Notes under the pieces: generated by a model
What the model was told of the DNA's origin: nothing
The model's input: the letters and a program-made list of their open reading frames with translations, nothing else
The model's database searches: none
Part shown: positions 18,082 to 27,359 of the stretch, in pieces
Layout of the letters: each line of letters opens with the position of its first letter
Numbering within the stretch: position 1 is the stretch's first letter
Program-made: the position numbers and the translations under genes
DNA from: Thalassospira marina
GTDB taxonomy: Bacteria > Pseudomonadota > Alphaproteobacteria > Rhodospirillales > Thalassospiraceae
NCBI RefSeq assembly: GCF_002844375.1
Contig: NZ_CP024199.1
Span: 260,001 to 324,000 of the forward strand
Direction of reading: 5' to 3'
DNA length: 64,000 bases

Positions 18082-18263
18082 TTAGCCTAGTTCCGGAATG
18101 GCTCCGGGAAAATAATCACTCAGGTGGCTATTGGCAACAATCGGATGGTCTAATCAATCAACGAAGATTGGTATTTCGGAGCAATAGTTTTTGCTGGAAT
18201 GAAAATACCCGGACAGTCTTAACGATCCGGCACAGTTCTATTTGGTTTTTAGCTGATCACGCG
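17777..18263. repeat. 487-bp direct repeat, copy A
   Basis: This segment matches 27054-27541 in the same orientation with about 14 substitutions and one single-base indel by eye (about 97% identity). Left junction is at CCAGCATTGAACG and right junction at AGCTGATCACGCG. It covers the 5' part and presumed promoter of a small membrane-protein gene. No transposase or terminal inverted repeats are seen. The two copies flank metE, the thioesterase gene, nrdB, nrdA and both riboswitches. Confidence 0.95.
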
Positions 18264-18404
18264 TTTTAGTGCCGTAATTCGGCTTAACAACAGAAAATCT
18301 AGCGCGATGATGCTCAAATGGGTGAGGCCTGCCACTGGGTAGGCCAAGGACAGACCGGGCACCGCCACAATCGCATCTTTCCAAAGCGTGATGTCTTCGG
18401 GCAT
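18249..18404 (-). CDS. possible 51-aa hydrophobic peptide
   Basis: A short frame MPEDITLWKDAIVAVPGLS..., with a hydrophobic C-terminal half (THLSIIALDFLLLSRITALK). It reads like the C-terminal part of a membrane protein, perhaps a gene remnant, since an in-frame stop lies shortly upstream and no ribosome binding site is visible. No family recognised; coding status is doubtful. Confidence 0.22.
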   Translation of the reverse strand: MPEDITLWKDAIVAVPGLSLAYPVAGLTHLSIIALDFLLLSRITALKRVIS

Positions 18405-18899
18405 TCGCGGGACGCCTTGTCGTCCCGCGCCAGTTGTCAGATGTTTTCATCACATAATGATGCCGCGGGCAAATGGTGAGAATGGTGATTGGTGCAAGAC
18501 AGTTCACGACAAAGTTCCAGGTACCAGCCTGGCTTTTATGCAGGGCAATGCCCTATGCCACGAGCCTGGCATTAGGCGAATAAACCTGAGGGATCAACGC
18601 CGTCGTTGTTGAGTGCCTCTGCCATCAGGGTTTGGACACCTGTATCGCCCTTGCGCGGAGAGACTTGATATTGCTCGTTAAAGCCATTGCTGTTTGCTTA
18701 TTGGACGTCAGTATCAAGCGTTACCGGTTGGGAAACGCCGTTTCTACCGAAAGAGATGCACATGCCTCGGTGTCAAAAATTAGAGTATCGCTGTTTTCCC
18801 AATAAGGACATAAAGAAATGTTTATATTGTTATTGACGGCGAGCGTTATTTTTTGCAATTGTTCCATCTGTCGACGGTTCTTTCGTGCCAACTGGCATG
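18405..18899. other. intergenic region upstream of the metE riboswitch
   Basis: About 495 bp with no convincing gene. It contains several short inverted repeats around 18520-18570 (CCAGCCTGGC and GCAGGGCAATGCCCT-type elements). The promoter for the riboswitch-metE transcript should lie in the last 100 bp, but no site stands out. Confidence 0.4.
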
Positions 18900-19075
18900 A
18901 AAGCTAAGAGGGAATTCGGTGCGCTATTGTTTCGATGGCAATGCCGAAGCTGCCCCCGCAACTGTAAGCGGCGAGTTTTTATCCATCTGGTGTCACTGAA
19001 ATATCCGATATTTCGGGAAGGCAGGATGAAAGCGTTGACCCGTAAGCCAGGAGACCTGCCTGCGACCTCATATTA
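18900..19075 (+). promoter_or_regulatory. cobalamin (B12) riboswitch controlling metE
   Basis: The leader has the conserved cobalamin riboswitch core GCTGCCCCCGCAACTGTAAG (from 18949), the following GTCACTG and CGGGAAGGC elements, and the B12 box GCCAGGAGACCTGCC (19046-19060). It lies upstream of metE, the B12-independent methionine synthase. Family knowledge: adenosylcobalamin binding turns such genes off. A further hairpin (GGTGGAGT with ACTCTACC, about 19097-19119) between the B12 box and metE may be part of the expression platform. The core is nearly identical to the second riboswitch in this window. Confidence 0.95.
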
Positions 19076-19189
19076 CATCCTCGGGCGGGGTGCCCCGGTG
19101 GAGTATTGTACACTCTACCAGGCTTTACTGCATGGGAGGGCGTACGTGCTTTCGCCAGGCCTTTGCCCCCATTTGATTGGGGTAAGCCT

Positions 19190-21532
19190 ATGTCAGCTAA
19201 AATTCAAATTCCTGTCTCCACACTGGGCACGCCCAGAATCGGACCACGCCGCGAGCTTAAATTTGTGCTCGAAGAGTTCTGGTCGGGTAAATTGGACCTG
19301 AAAGGTTTGCAGGAAAAGACGGCCGCGTTACGGTGTGCAAACTGGGCGCGTCAAAACTCGCTTGGTGTCGAAAACATCCCGAGTAACGATTTTTCCCTTT
19401 ACGATCATGTGCTTGATACCTGTGCCATGGTCGGAGCAATTCCCGATATTTATGACTGGCAGGGCGGTCTTATACAACCATCGACCTATTTCGCGATGGC
19501 TCGTGGCGAAACTCAGGAGGATTCCTGCTGTGGCAAGTCCGTGCGGAAAGGTATTCCTGCGCTGGAAATGACCAAATGGTTTGATACCAATTATCACTTT
19601 ATGGTCCCTGAACTTTCGCCAGATCAGCACTTTGCACTTGCATCAACAAAAGCCGTTGACGAGTTTCGGGAGGCTAAATGCCTTGGTTTTAAAACCCGGC
19701 CGGTATTGCTGGGCCCGGTGTCTTTTCTGAAGCTCGCAAAATCAAAAGAAGCGGACTTTAACCCGGTAATGCTCTTGGATCGCCTGCTGCCGGTATATGA
19801 AGAAGTGCTGCGCCAACTGCGTGATAGCGGTGCAAAATGGGTCCAGATTGATGAGCCCTGTCTCGTTCTGGATTTGTCTGAAACAGACCGTGCAGCGTAT
19901 CGAAAAGCCTATCATGTTTTAAATGAAACCGTATCGAACCTGAACCTGATGCTTACGACCTATTTCGGAAAGCTGGGTGATAATTTGTCGACCGCGCTGT
20001 CATTACCTGTCGCGGGCTTGCATGTCGACCTGGTGCGTGCGCCCGAACAACTGGAAGATGTTATTGCTGGTGCGTCGCCAGAGCAGGTGATTTCTCTCGG
20101 TGTCATTGATGGCCGCAATATCTGGCGGGCAGACCTTCAGGCGATTTATGATTGGCTTCTGCCAATTCTTGCAGACCATCAGGACAGGCAGTTTGAATTG
20201 GCGCCGTCCTGTTCTCTTTTGCATGTTCCCATAGATTTGGAACTGGAGAAGGAACTTGATCCGGACCTTAAAAGCTGGCTTGCATTTTCCGTCCAAAAAA
20301 TAGCTGAACTTAAAATCCTGGCGCGTGCTTTTGCGCAGGGTGTCAGTGTAGTTGCAGGCGAGTTTCTGGCGGCTTCGAATGCAATTGCAGCAAGGCGGAC
20401 ATCTGAAAAAGTTCATAACCGATTGGTGACAGGGCGTGTTTTGGGAATCACACCGAACATGTCGCAGCGCCGGAACCCGTTCCCGGTACGGCGTGATTTA
20501 CAGCAGAAGAAGCTGAAACTACCTGCATTTCCGACGACCACGATTGGGTCATTCCCGCAAACACCGGAAGTACGTAAGTCGCGTGCAGCTTTCGCAAATG
20601 GCAGCCTGACATCAGACGCCTATGATGCTTTTGTAAGGTCCGAAACTGAGGCGGCAATCCGTTGGCAAGAAGACCTCGGGATTGATGTGTTGGTGCATGG
20701 CGAATTTGAACGTAATGATATGGTTCAGTATTTCGGTGAAAAGCTGGCCGGTTATGCATTCACCAAGTATGGTTGGGTTCAGAGTTATGGGTCACGCTAT
20801 GTTCGTCCGCCAGTTATTTTCGGAGATGTTTCAAGACCGGAACCCATGACGGTGAAATGGTCACGATATGCCCAGTCGTTAACGGATCTGCCTGTTAAAG
20901 GCATGCTCACCGGACCGGTAACCATGTTGCAATGGTCTTTTGTTCGCGATGATCTGCCAAGGCGTGATGTTTGTGCCCAGATTGCATTTGCGCTGCGAGA
21001 CGAAGTAATTGACCTTGAAGCTGCGAGCATCGGGCTTATTCAGATTGATGAACCAGCAATTCGTGAAGGTTTACCACTGCGCCGCGCGGAATGGAAAACC
21101 TATCTGGACTGGGCAGTTGAATGTTTCCGTATTTCCGCTTCCGGGGTTCGGGACGACACCCAGATTCATACGCATATGTGTTATTCCGAATTTAACGACA
21201 TCATTGAGGCCATCGGTGCAATGGATGCAGATGTCATCTCTATAGAAACCTCGCGGTCAAAAATGGAGTTGCTGGAAGCGTTCGTTAATTATGCCTATCC
21301 GAATGATATTGGGCCGGGAGTGTATGACATTCATTCACCGCGGGTACCTGCTATTGATGAAATGGTTGAGCTCCTCGTTGCTGCAACCCGTCAACTGGCA
21401 ACAAGCCAGATCTGGGTTAATCCGGATTGCGGTTTGAAAACCAGACAATGGGAAGAGGTGAAACCGGCCCTGGCTAATATGGTTGAAGCGGCGCGTATGT
21501 TGAGGGAAAGCGTTAATGAGGGCCGAAAATGA
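19190..21532 (+). CDS. metE: cobalamin-independent methionine synthase MetE
   Basis: A 780-residue MetE, the zinc enzyme that methylates homocysteine from 5-methyltetrahydropteroyltri-glutamate without B12. The N-terminal motif STLGTPRIGPRRELK and the zinc ligands are visible: His and Cys in THMCYSEF (about residues 660-663), Glu in SIETSRS (about 684) and Cys in NPDCGLKTR (about 746). The frame is open from 19106, but that stretch lies in the riboswitch leader; the ATG at 19190 (MSAKIQIPVSTLG) matches family starts. The last four bases overlap the start of a thioesterase gene. Control by the upstream B12 riboswitch implies that a B12-dependent MetH exists elsewhere in the genome. Confidence 0.97.
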   Translation: MSAKIQIPVSTLGTPRIGPRRELKFVLEEFWSGKLDLKGLQEKTAALRCANWARQNSLGVENIPSNDFSLYDHVLDTCAMVGAIPDIYDWQGGLIQPSTYFAMARGETQEDSCCGKSVRKGIPALEMTKWFDTNYHFMVPELSPDQHFALASTKAVDEFREAKCLGFKTRPVLLGPVSFLKLAKSKEADFNPVMLLDRLLPVYEEVLRQLRDSGAKWVQIDEPCLVLDLSETDRAAYRKAYHVLNETVSNLNLMLTTYFGKLGDNLSTALSLPVAGLHVDLVRAPEQLEDVIAGASPEQVISLGVIDGRNIWRADLQAIYDWLLPILADHQDRQFELAPSCSLLHVPIDLELEKELDPDLKSWLAFSVQKIAELKILARAFAQGVSVVAGEFLAASNAIAARRTSEKVHNRLVTGRVLGITPNMSQRRNPFPVRRDLQQKKLKLPAFPTTTIGSFPQTPEVRKSRAAFANGSLTSDAYDAFVRSETEAAIRWQEDLGIDVLVHGEFERNDMVQYFGEKLAGYAFTKYGWVQSYGSRYVRPPVIFGDVSRPEPMTVKWSRYAQSLTDLPVKGMLTGPVTMLQWSFVRDDLPRRDVCAQIAFALRDEVIDLEAASIGLIQIDEPAIREGLPLRRAEWKTYLDWAVECFRISASGVRDDTQIHTHMCYSEFNDIIEAIGAMDADVISIETSRSKMELLEAFVNYAYPNDIGPGVYDIHSPRVPAIDEMVELLVAATRQLATSQIWVNPDCGLKTRQWEEVKPALANMVEAARMLRESVNEGRK

Positions 21533-22308
21533 TCGGTGAACATCCGGCTTTTTCAGGTCCTGTCCGTTTGCTTGATATTGTTTTTCCAGGCGATGCTAAT
21601 CATCATGGAACGCTGTTTGGCGGAACAGGTCTTGCGCATATGGATAAGGTTGCCTTTATTGCCGCATCGCGACATGGGCATGTCGACTTCGTGACAGCGT
21701 CCTGCGAACGTATTGATTTTAGCGCCCCTGCAAAAATCGGCGATATCGTCGAACTGGTTGGTAGTGTAGTTCGTGTTGGTCGAAAATCGCTTTCTGTCGA
21801 AGTCGACATGATCGCCGAGGGGCCATTGAGCGGTGCACGTCATCATTGTTCGCGTGGTATTTTTAACATGGTCGCAATTGGCGCACATCTTGAAGCAAAG
21901 GGCGGCGTGTTGCCGCCCTTGAGCAACGACCGGCACACATTGGCGAAGGCATTCCTGCATCCGGCGACAGTTGAAATCGTTTTCCCTGAAAAAACCAGTC
22001 ATTACGGCAGCCTCTATGGGGGGAATGCTCTTGCTGCCATGGGAAAAGCAGCTTTTATTGCAGCGTCGCGTCATTGCCGTAAGACAGTAGTGATGGCTGG
22101 ATCAAGAAGAGTGGATTTTTTCAGCCATATCCAAAATGGTGAAGTCGTGATTACGCTGCCTCGGGTGCTGCATATCGGTAGGACGTCGATTGGTATTGAA
22201 GTTCAGTTGTGGGCTGAAAATCTGCATGCCGACAAACGGCGGTTATGTGGGAGCGGTGAGTTCGTTATGGTTGCGGTCGATAAAGAAAATCGACCGATTG
22301 CATTTTAG
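21529..22308 (+). CDS. tandem hotdog-fold acyl-CoA thioesterase
   Basis: The 259-residue protein consists of two hotdog domains, each starting with a similar pattern: DIVFPGDANHHGTLFGGTGL at about residue 15 and IVFPEKTSHYGSLYGGNALA at about 145, each followed by AFIAASRH. This is the acyl-CoA hydrolase (BFIT/YciA-like) pattern, where the conserved Asn/His-Gly-Leu-Gly helix sits over the thioester. It overlaps metE by ATGA, so it should be translated from the same B12-repressed transcript. Its link to methionine synthesis is not obvious. Substrate unknown. Confidence 0.88.
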   Translation: MIGEHPAFSGPVRLLDIVFPGDANHHGTLFGGTGLAHMDKVAFIAASRHGHVDFVTASCERIDFSAPAKIGDIVELVGSVVRVGRKSLSVEVDMIAEGPLSGARHHCSRGIFNMVAIGAHLEAKGGVLPPLSNDRHTLAKAFLHPATVEIVFPEKTSHYGSLYGGNALAAMGKAAFIAASRHCRKTVVMAGSRRVDFFSHIQNGEVVITLPRVLHIGRTSIGIEVQLWAENLHADKRRLCGSGEFVMVAVDKENRPIAF

Positions 22309-22352
22309 TCTGCTGTCCGTCGCGAACAAGTGATTCACTTGGCGACGAATAT

Positions 22353-22381
22353 CCCGCAAGGTTGGAAATTAACCTTGCGGG
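22353..22381. terminator. hairpin terminator between convergent genes
   Basis: An 11-bp perfect stem (CCCGCAAGGTT/AACCTTGCGGG) with a 7-nt loop lies between the thioesterase gene and the convergent nrdB. It lacks a strong U-tract in either direction but is the only candidate for separating the two transcripts. Confidence 0.7.
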
Positions 22382-22402
22382 ATACTTAAATGACAGTATG
22401 GC

Positions 22403-23539
22403 TCAGTCCCAGCTTAGAGCTCCGCCGTTCTGGTATTCGATCACCCGGGTTTCAAAGAAGTTCTTTTCTTTCTTTAAATCCATGGCTTCCGACATCCAGG
22501 GGAAGGGGTTCTCCGCCCCTGCGAATACCGGCGCAAGGCCAAGCTGGCCGCATCGGCGATTGGCAATAAAGTGCATGTATTGTTCGCAAAGATCAGCGTT
22601 TAGTCCCAAAAAGCCGTTGGGCATCGTATCGCGACCATAGGCAGCTTCAAGTTCCGCCGCGTCACGTAACATCTTGCGGACTTCATCCTGAAATTCTGCT
22701 GTCCATAGATGCGGGTTTTCCGCCTTTATCTGATTGATAACATCGATCCCGAAATTCAGATGAATGCTCTCATCACGCAGGATGTATTGATACTGCTCGG
22801 CAATGCCGACCATTTTGTTCCGGCGGCCAAGTGAAAGGATCTGGGCGAACCCGGTATAGAACCACATTCCCTCGAACACGACATAGAAGGCGACCAGATC
22901 ACGCAAAAAATCCTGGTCCCGTTCCGGCGTGCCGGTTGAAAAATTCGGATCATCAAGGTGTTTGGTATAGGCAAGAGCCCACGCAGCCTTGTCCGTGATC
23001 GAGGGTATCTCGCGATACATATTGAAAAGTTCGCCTTCATCAAGTCCCAGACTTTCAACGATATACTGAAAGGTGTGGGTGTGCACCGCTTCCTCGAAGG
23101 CCTGGCGAAGCAGGTATTGGCGGCATTCGGGGTTGGTCAGGTGGCGATAGATCGCAAGTACGATGTTATTTGCAACCAGACTTTCCGATGCAGCAAAAAA
23201 TCCGAGATTGCGTTTCAGCATTCGACGTTCATCTTCCGTCAGGCCATCGCGTGATTTCCAAAGTGCAATGTCTGCCTGCATCGATACTTCTGTTGGCATC
23301 CAGTGATTGTTGCAGCCAGACAGATATTTTTCCCATGCCCAGCCATATTTAAGTGGTAGGAGCTGGTTTACATCTGCCCGTGAATTGATCATCGCCTTGT
23401 CGCTTACCGTAACACGCGCAGCACCGCGATCAATGGTACCAAGGCCGGTCGCATCAACGGTTGCCGCATCATTTGATGCTGCCGTATCACCGTTTTGCTG
23501 GCCAATGGGCGCGGCATTATTATCTACCCATTCAAGCAT
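22403..23539 (-). CDS. nrdB: ribonucleotide reductase small subunit, class Ic type
   Basis: A 378-residue R2 subunit, which makes the radical for ribonucleotide reduction together with NrdA. Metal ligands are visible: E119 (ASES), E150 and H153 (EEAVH), E223 (FEGMWF), E257 and H260 (RDESIH). The position of the radical Tyr of class Ia enzymes, four residues after H153, is F157 (EEAVHTHTF). This substitution and the context LLRQAFEEAVHTHTF match the Chlamydia trachomatis R2 as I remember it, the founding class Ic enzyme with a Mn/Fe cofactor and no tyrosyl radical. The gene follows nrdA by 38 bp and is probably co-transcribed under the B12 riboswitch. Confidence 0.96.
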   Translation of the reverse strand: MLEWVDNNAAPIGQQNGDTAASNDAATVDATGLGTIDRGAARVTVSDKAMINSRADVNQLLPLKYGWAWEKYLSGCNNHWMPTEVSMQADIALWKSRDGLTEDERRMLKRNLGFFAASESLVANNIVLAIYRHLTNPECRQYLLRQAFEEAVHTHTFQYIVESLGLDEGELFNMYREIPSITDKAAWALAYTKHLDDPNFSTGTPERDQDFLRDLVAFYVVFEGMWFYTGFAQILSLGRRNKMVGIAEQYQYILRDESIHLNFGIDVINQIKAENPHLWTAEFQDEVRKMLRDAAELEAAYGRDTMPNGFLGLNADLCEQYMHFIANRRCGQLGLAPVFAGAENPFPWMSEAMDLKKEKNFFETRVIEYQNGGALSWD

Positions 23540-23577
23540 GGTTCTCGTTCCCGTTTTTTAGGGTGGTTTTTTTCAGC

Positions 23578-26574
23578 CTATTGGCAGGCTTCACATTCCG
23601 GATCATCAAGCAGGCACGCCTTGCCCCATGCCTGGCCGGGCGAAATTGCATCCGTTGCTTGGCCGGGAATAGGAGAGGGGGAGGAGGCTGCTACTGTTGC
23701 TGGCGCGGCTGTTGGTGCCGACGATGCCGTGCTGGCCGGGGCTGGTTTGGGGCTCTGGGGAATGATGGCCGAAGGGGATGTTGAAACGGCATTCAGTTTG
23801 CCGTCCGTTCCCTTCAATGTTGATTTTTCAACATGGGTGGCCGCACTGGAACGCAGATAATACGTGGTTTTCAGGCCGCGTTGCCATGCCAGGCGATAGA
23901 GATCGTCCAGTTTTTTGCCGGACGGATTGGCAATATAAAGATTGAGCGACTGTGCCTGATCCAGCCACTTCTGTCGGCGGGCCGCCGCTTCGATCAACCA
24001 GGAAGAGTCCAGTTCAAAGGCCGTTGCATATAGTTCCTTTAGATCATCGGGGATGCGGTCGATCTGCCCGACACTGCCGTCATAATATTTCAGATCAGAA
24101 ATCATGACTTCATCCCAAATGTCGCGGGCTTTAAGGTCACGAACCAGGGCGGCGTTTACGACCGTAAAATCCCCGGACATGTTCGATTTGACGAACAGAT
24201 TGCGATAAGCCGGCTCGATGGACTGGCTGACACCACAGATATTAGAGATTGTTGCCGTCGGGGCGATGGCCATCGTGTTGGAGTTGCGCATGCCAACGGT
24301 TTTTACCCGTTCGCGCAGGGTTTCCCAGTCAAGGCGTGTGCTGCGATCGACGTTAAACTCGCTGCGGGTTTTGGCAAGCAGGTCCAGGCTGTCTATCGGC
24401 AGGATACCACGTGACCATAAAGAACCTTCAAAGCTTTCATACCGTCCGCGTTCGGCAGCCAGATCGACCGAGGCCGCGATGGCATGATAGGCAATTGCTT
24501 CCATGCTTTCGTCGGCAAATTCGATGGCAGCCTGGGAAGCATAAGCAATTTTCATGGTTTGCAAGGCGTCCTGGAAACCCATCAGGCCAAGGCCGACCGG
24601 GCGATGACGCAGATTGGAATATCGTGCCTCGGGAATGGTGTAAAAGTTGATATCAACCACGTTGTCAAGCATGCGCATGGCGGTTTTAACCGTTTTGGCA
24701 AGTTTGGCATGGTCAATGCCCTTTTCCGTGACATGTGCGGCAAGGTTGACTGAGCCGAGATTGCAGACTGCAACCTCGTCATGTGACGTATTTAGGGTGA
24801 TTTCGGTGCACAGGTTGGAGGAATGAACAACACCGCGATGCTGCTGCGGGGACCGGATATTGCAGGGATCCTTGAAGGTGATCCAGGGATGTCCTGTTTC
24901 AAACAGCATGGTGAGCATCCTGCGCCACAAGTCAACCGCACGGATGGTTTTGAAATTAGTGATCTGGCCTGCGACGGTTTTGTCCTCATAGGCTTCGTAG
25001 GCTGCTTTAAATGCGTTGCCATATAGATCGTGCAAATCGGGTGTGTCATCTGGTGAAAAAAGTGTCCATGAGCCATCATTGACGACACGTTCCATAAACA
25101 GATCCGGCACCCAGTTGGCCGTGTTCATGTCATGGGTGCGACGGCGGTCATCGCCGGTGTTTTTGCGAAGGTCGAGAAATTCTTCGATATCGATATGCCA
25201 GGTCTCCAGATAGGCGCAAACTGCCCCCTTGCGCTTACCGCCCTGGTTAACCGCAATGGCGGTGTCGTTGGCGACCTTCAGGAACGGCACCACGCCCTGG
25301 CTTTCTCCGTTCGTGCCTTTGATATGGGCACCAAGGCCGCGTACCGGGGTCCAGTCATTACCCAGGCCGCCCGAATATTTGGCCAGAAGCGCATTGTCGC
25401 GAATGGATTTGAAAATGCCTTCCAGATCATCAGGCACCGTTGTCAGGAAGCAGGAGGATAATTGCGGCCGGCATGTTCCCGAATTGAACAGCGTGGGTGT
25501 GGATGCCATGAAGACAAAGCTGGAAAGCTGGTCATAAAATTCGATGGCCTTGTCTTCACGGTTTACCTCGCGGATGGCAAGACCCATAGCGACGCGCATG
25601 AAAAAGGCCTGGGGAAGCTCGAACCGGGTTCCTTTAATATGCAGGAAATAACGGTCATATAGCGTTTGCAATCCCAGATACTGGAAATTCAGGTCGCGGT
25701 CGGGTTTGATTGCAGCACTGATCTTTTTAAGATCAAAGCGCGCTAGTTCCGGGTCTATCAATCCGGCATCAATGCCGGCTTTTAAAGCCGCTGGGAAATA
25801 GGTTGCGTAGCGATCTTGCATTTCGCTTTGTGTCGCCTGGTCCGGGCGATCACTGAGGAAACTCAGTGCTTCATATCGTAACTTGTCAAGCAATAGGCGT
25901 GCACTGACAAACGCATAATTCGGTTCGCGTTCAACAAAGGTGCGCGCTGCCATGATCGGGGCCAGCGCCAATTCCGCGACGGATACACCGTCATAAAGGT
26001 TCCGTTTCGTTTCCTCAAAAACAGGATCGGCAGATACACCTTCAAGATTGGCGCAGGCTTCATCGATAACGGTTGCCAGTCGGTCAAAATCAAGCGGCGC
26101 AAGCGTGCCGTCAGCATTTTTGACATTGAGGTTTGGCTGGTTGCCCTTCTTTTTCTTTTTACGCCCTTCAACTTTGGCGCGCTCACGGGCGCGATCTTCA
26201 CGATACAGGACATAGGCCCGTGCGACTTTGTGATGTTCACTGCGCATCAGGGCGAGTTCAACCTGATCCTGAATATCTTCGATCTGAAGGGTGTGTCCCG
26301 GGGCTGCCCGGCGCAGAAGCACCGATGATACCTGTTGGGTCATATCATCGATAATATCGTGTACCCGGTGAGAACCTGACGCCGTTTCACCCTCGGCGGC
26401 CAAAAACGCTTTTGTTAGCGCGGTTTTGATTTTGGCCGGGTTAAAGTCGGTAACAGATCCGTTCCGGCGGATCACCTGATAGGTGTTCTCGCCTGATAAA
26501 GACTTACTGGAATCTGAGAAGTGTTCTGGATGAAAGGAACGTACAAGAAGTTCCTGTTCAAGTAGGTCTGACAT
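23578..26574 (-). CDS. nrdA: ribonucleotide reductase large subunit
   Basis: A 998-residue R1 subunit, longer than E. coli NrdA (about 760). An ATP-cone begins near residue 32 (YQVIRRNGSVTDFNPAKIK) and a second cone-like region follows a basic KKKKK linker at about 140-245. Active-site motifs include FNSGTCRPQLSSCFL, the NLCTEITLNTS stretch with the radical Cys-Glu pair, and KTTYYLRSSAATHVEKS. A Pro/Ala/Ser-rich flexible linker of about 70 residues carries the redox-active C-terminal pair ECEACQ. Multiple cones and length resemble the class Ic partner of Chlamydia. A cobalamin riboswitch lies in its leader, so the enzyme should be made when B12 is scarce, implying a B12-dependent class II reductase elsewhere. 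Confidence 0.96.
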   Translation of the reverse strand: MSDLLEQELLVRSFHPEHFSDSSKSLSGENTYQVIRRNGSVTDFNPAKIKTALTKAFLAAEGETASGSHRVHDIIDDMTQQVSSVLLRRAAPGHTLQIEDIQDQVELALMRSEHHKVARAYVLYREDRARERAKVEGRKKKKKGNQPNLNVKNADGTLAPLDFDRLATVIDEACANLEGVSADPVFEETKRNLYDGVSVAELALAPIMAARTFVEREPNYAFVSARLLLDKLRYEALSFLSDRPDQATQSEMQDRYATYFPAALKAGIDAGLIDPELARFDLKKISAAIKPDRDLNFQYLGLQTLYDRYFLHIKGTRFELPQAFFMRVAMGLAIREVNREDKAIEFYDQLSSFVFMASTPTLFNSGTCRPQLSSCFLTTVPDDLEGIFKSIRDNALLAKYSGGLGNDWTPVRGLGAHIKGTNGESQGVVPFLKVANDTAIAVNQGGKRKGAVCAYLETWHIDIEEFLDLRKNTGDDRRRTHDMNTANWVPDLFMERVVNDGSWTLFSPDDTPDLHDLYGNAFKAAYEAYEDKTVAGQITNFKTIRAVDLWRRMLTMLFETGHPWITFKDPCNIRSPQQHRGVVHSSNLCTEITLNTSHDEVAVCNLGSVNLAAHVTEKGIDHAKLAKTVKTAMRMLDNVVDINFYTIPEARYSNLRHRPVGLGLMGFQDALQTMKIAYASQAAIEFADESMEAIAYHAIAASVDLAAERGRYESFEGSLWSRGILPIDSLDLLAKTRSEFNVDRSTRLDWETLRERVKTVGMRNSNTMAIAPTATISNICGVSQSIEPAYRNLFVKSNMSGDFTVVNAALVRDLKARDIWDEVMISDLKYYDGSVGQIDRIPDDLKELYATAFELDSSWLIEAAARRQKWLDQAQSLNLYIANPSGKKLDDLYRLAWQRGLKTTYYLRSSAATHVEKSTLKGTDGKLNAVSTSPSAIIPQSPKPAPASTASSAPTAAPATVAASSPSPIPGQATDAISPGQAWGKACLLDDPECEACQ

Positions 26575-26679
26575 TGTTTACCCCGTAAAAGGGGGCAAAG
26601 GCCACGCGGACGCATGCAGCAATATTGGCATGAATTGCCAGTTACAAGCGCTCCACTGGGACACCCCGCCCGTGAACGA

Positions 26680-26850
26680 TAAATTCCATCACGGCAGGTC
26701 TCCTGGCTTGCGGTTATGGCGCTTGCATCCAGCCTTCCCGAAACGAAATTTGTTTCAGTGACATAAAAGGATGCAAACTCGCCGCTTACAGTTGCGGGGG
26801 CAGCTTCGGCATTGCCACAGGGACTGTGGCTCACCGTATTCCCTCTTAGC
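26680..26850 (-). promoter_or_regulatory. cobalamin (B12) riboswitch controlling nrdAB
   Basis: Read on the minus strand, the leader contains GCTGCCCCCGCAACTGTAAG, GTCACTG, CGGGAAGGC and the B12 box AGCCAGGAGACCTGCC (complement at 26693-26708). A stretch of about 42 nt around the core is identical to the metE riboswitch. About 105 nt separate the B12 box region from the nrdA start and would hold the expression platform. Confidence 0.95.
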
Positions 26851-27013
26851 CTTCGAGAATATCGAAGGACCGTGATGTCTATATATTGCGTTCATATTGG
26901 TTTTTTCGTCAATATATATGTCTTATTGACAGATGCAGACGGTTGTCTGCAATTTGCGGGAATCCCCGAAACATTTGGGGTCATGATGTCATTAATATCG
27001 GTCCGGCGATGAC

Positions 27014-27359
27014 TCAATGTTCGAGGTTGTTTGATAAGAGCGGTCGTGAGTAGCCAGCATTGAACGACGGATCGCTGAATGGCGGATGCTTTTTTCTTGC
27101 GGCGTGTCGGGAAGTCAGTACGTAATAGTCACCACCAGCGGGGAGAACACCCTGTTTTTCAGGAAACCCGTATGTTCTGGTTGTTGGTGCATGCGGGCCT
27201 GAATGTTTCAGGAGTTATGCCTGTCGTTGACGTTGCCAGACTTCCGCCAACAATGGTCAGGCCGAGAAGCGCCAGGCACAGCATTATCCATTGCAATGGA
27301 GAACGAGCCGCTGCTGTTAACTTGGTCTGTGCTGTTAATCTTGTGGCGTCGTTGTTCAT
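27014..27359 (-). pseudogene. frameshifted second copy of the duplicated membrane-protein gene
   Basis: The ATG at 27359 begins the same protein as the copy at 17650-18081. A one-base insertion (GGGCCTGAA instead of GGGCTGAA on the plus strand, near 27198) shifts the frame, so translation stops at 27159 after 66 residues. Without the insertion the frame would run to 27014 and encode about 114 residues with a different C-terminal end (SRPLLSNNLEH). The membrane segment is retained in the truncated product. Confidence 0.75.

Noticed and set aside
18885..19301. 138-codon plus-strand frame across the metE leader
   Set aside because: It reads through the conserved B12 riboswitch and into metE in the wrong frame.
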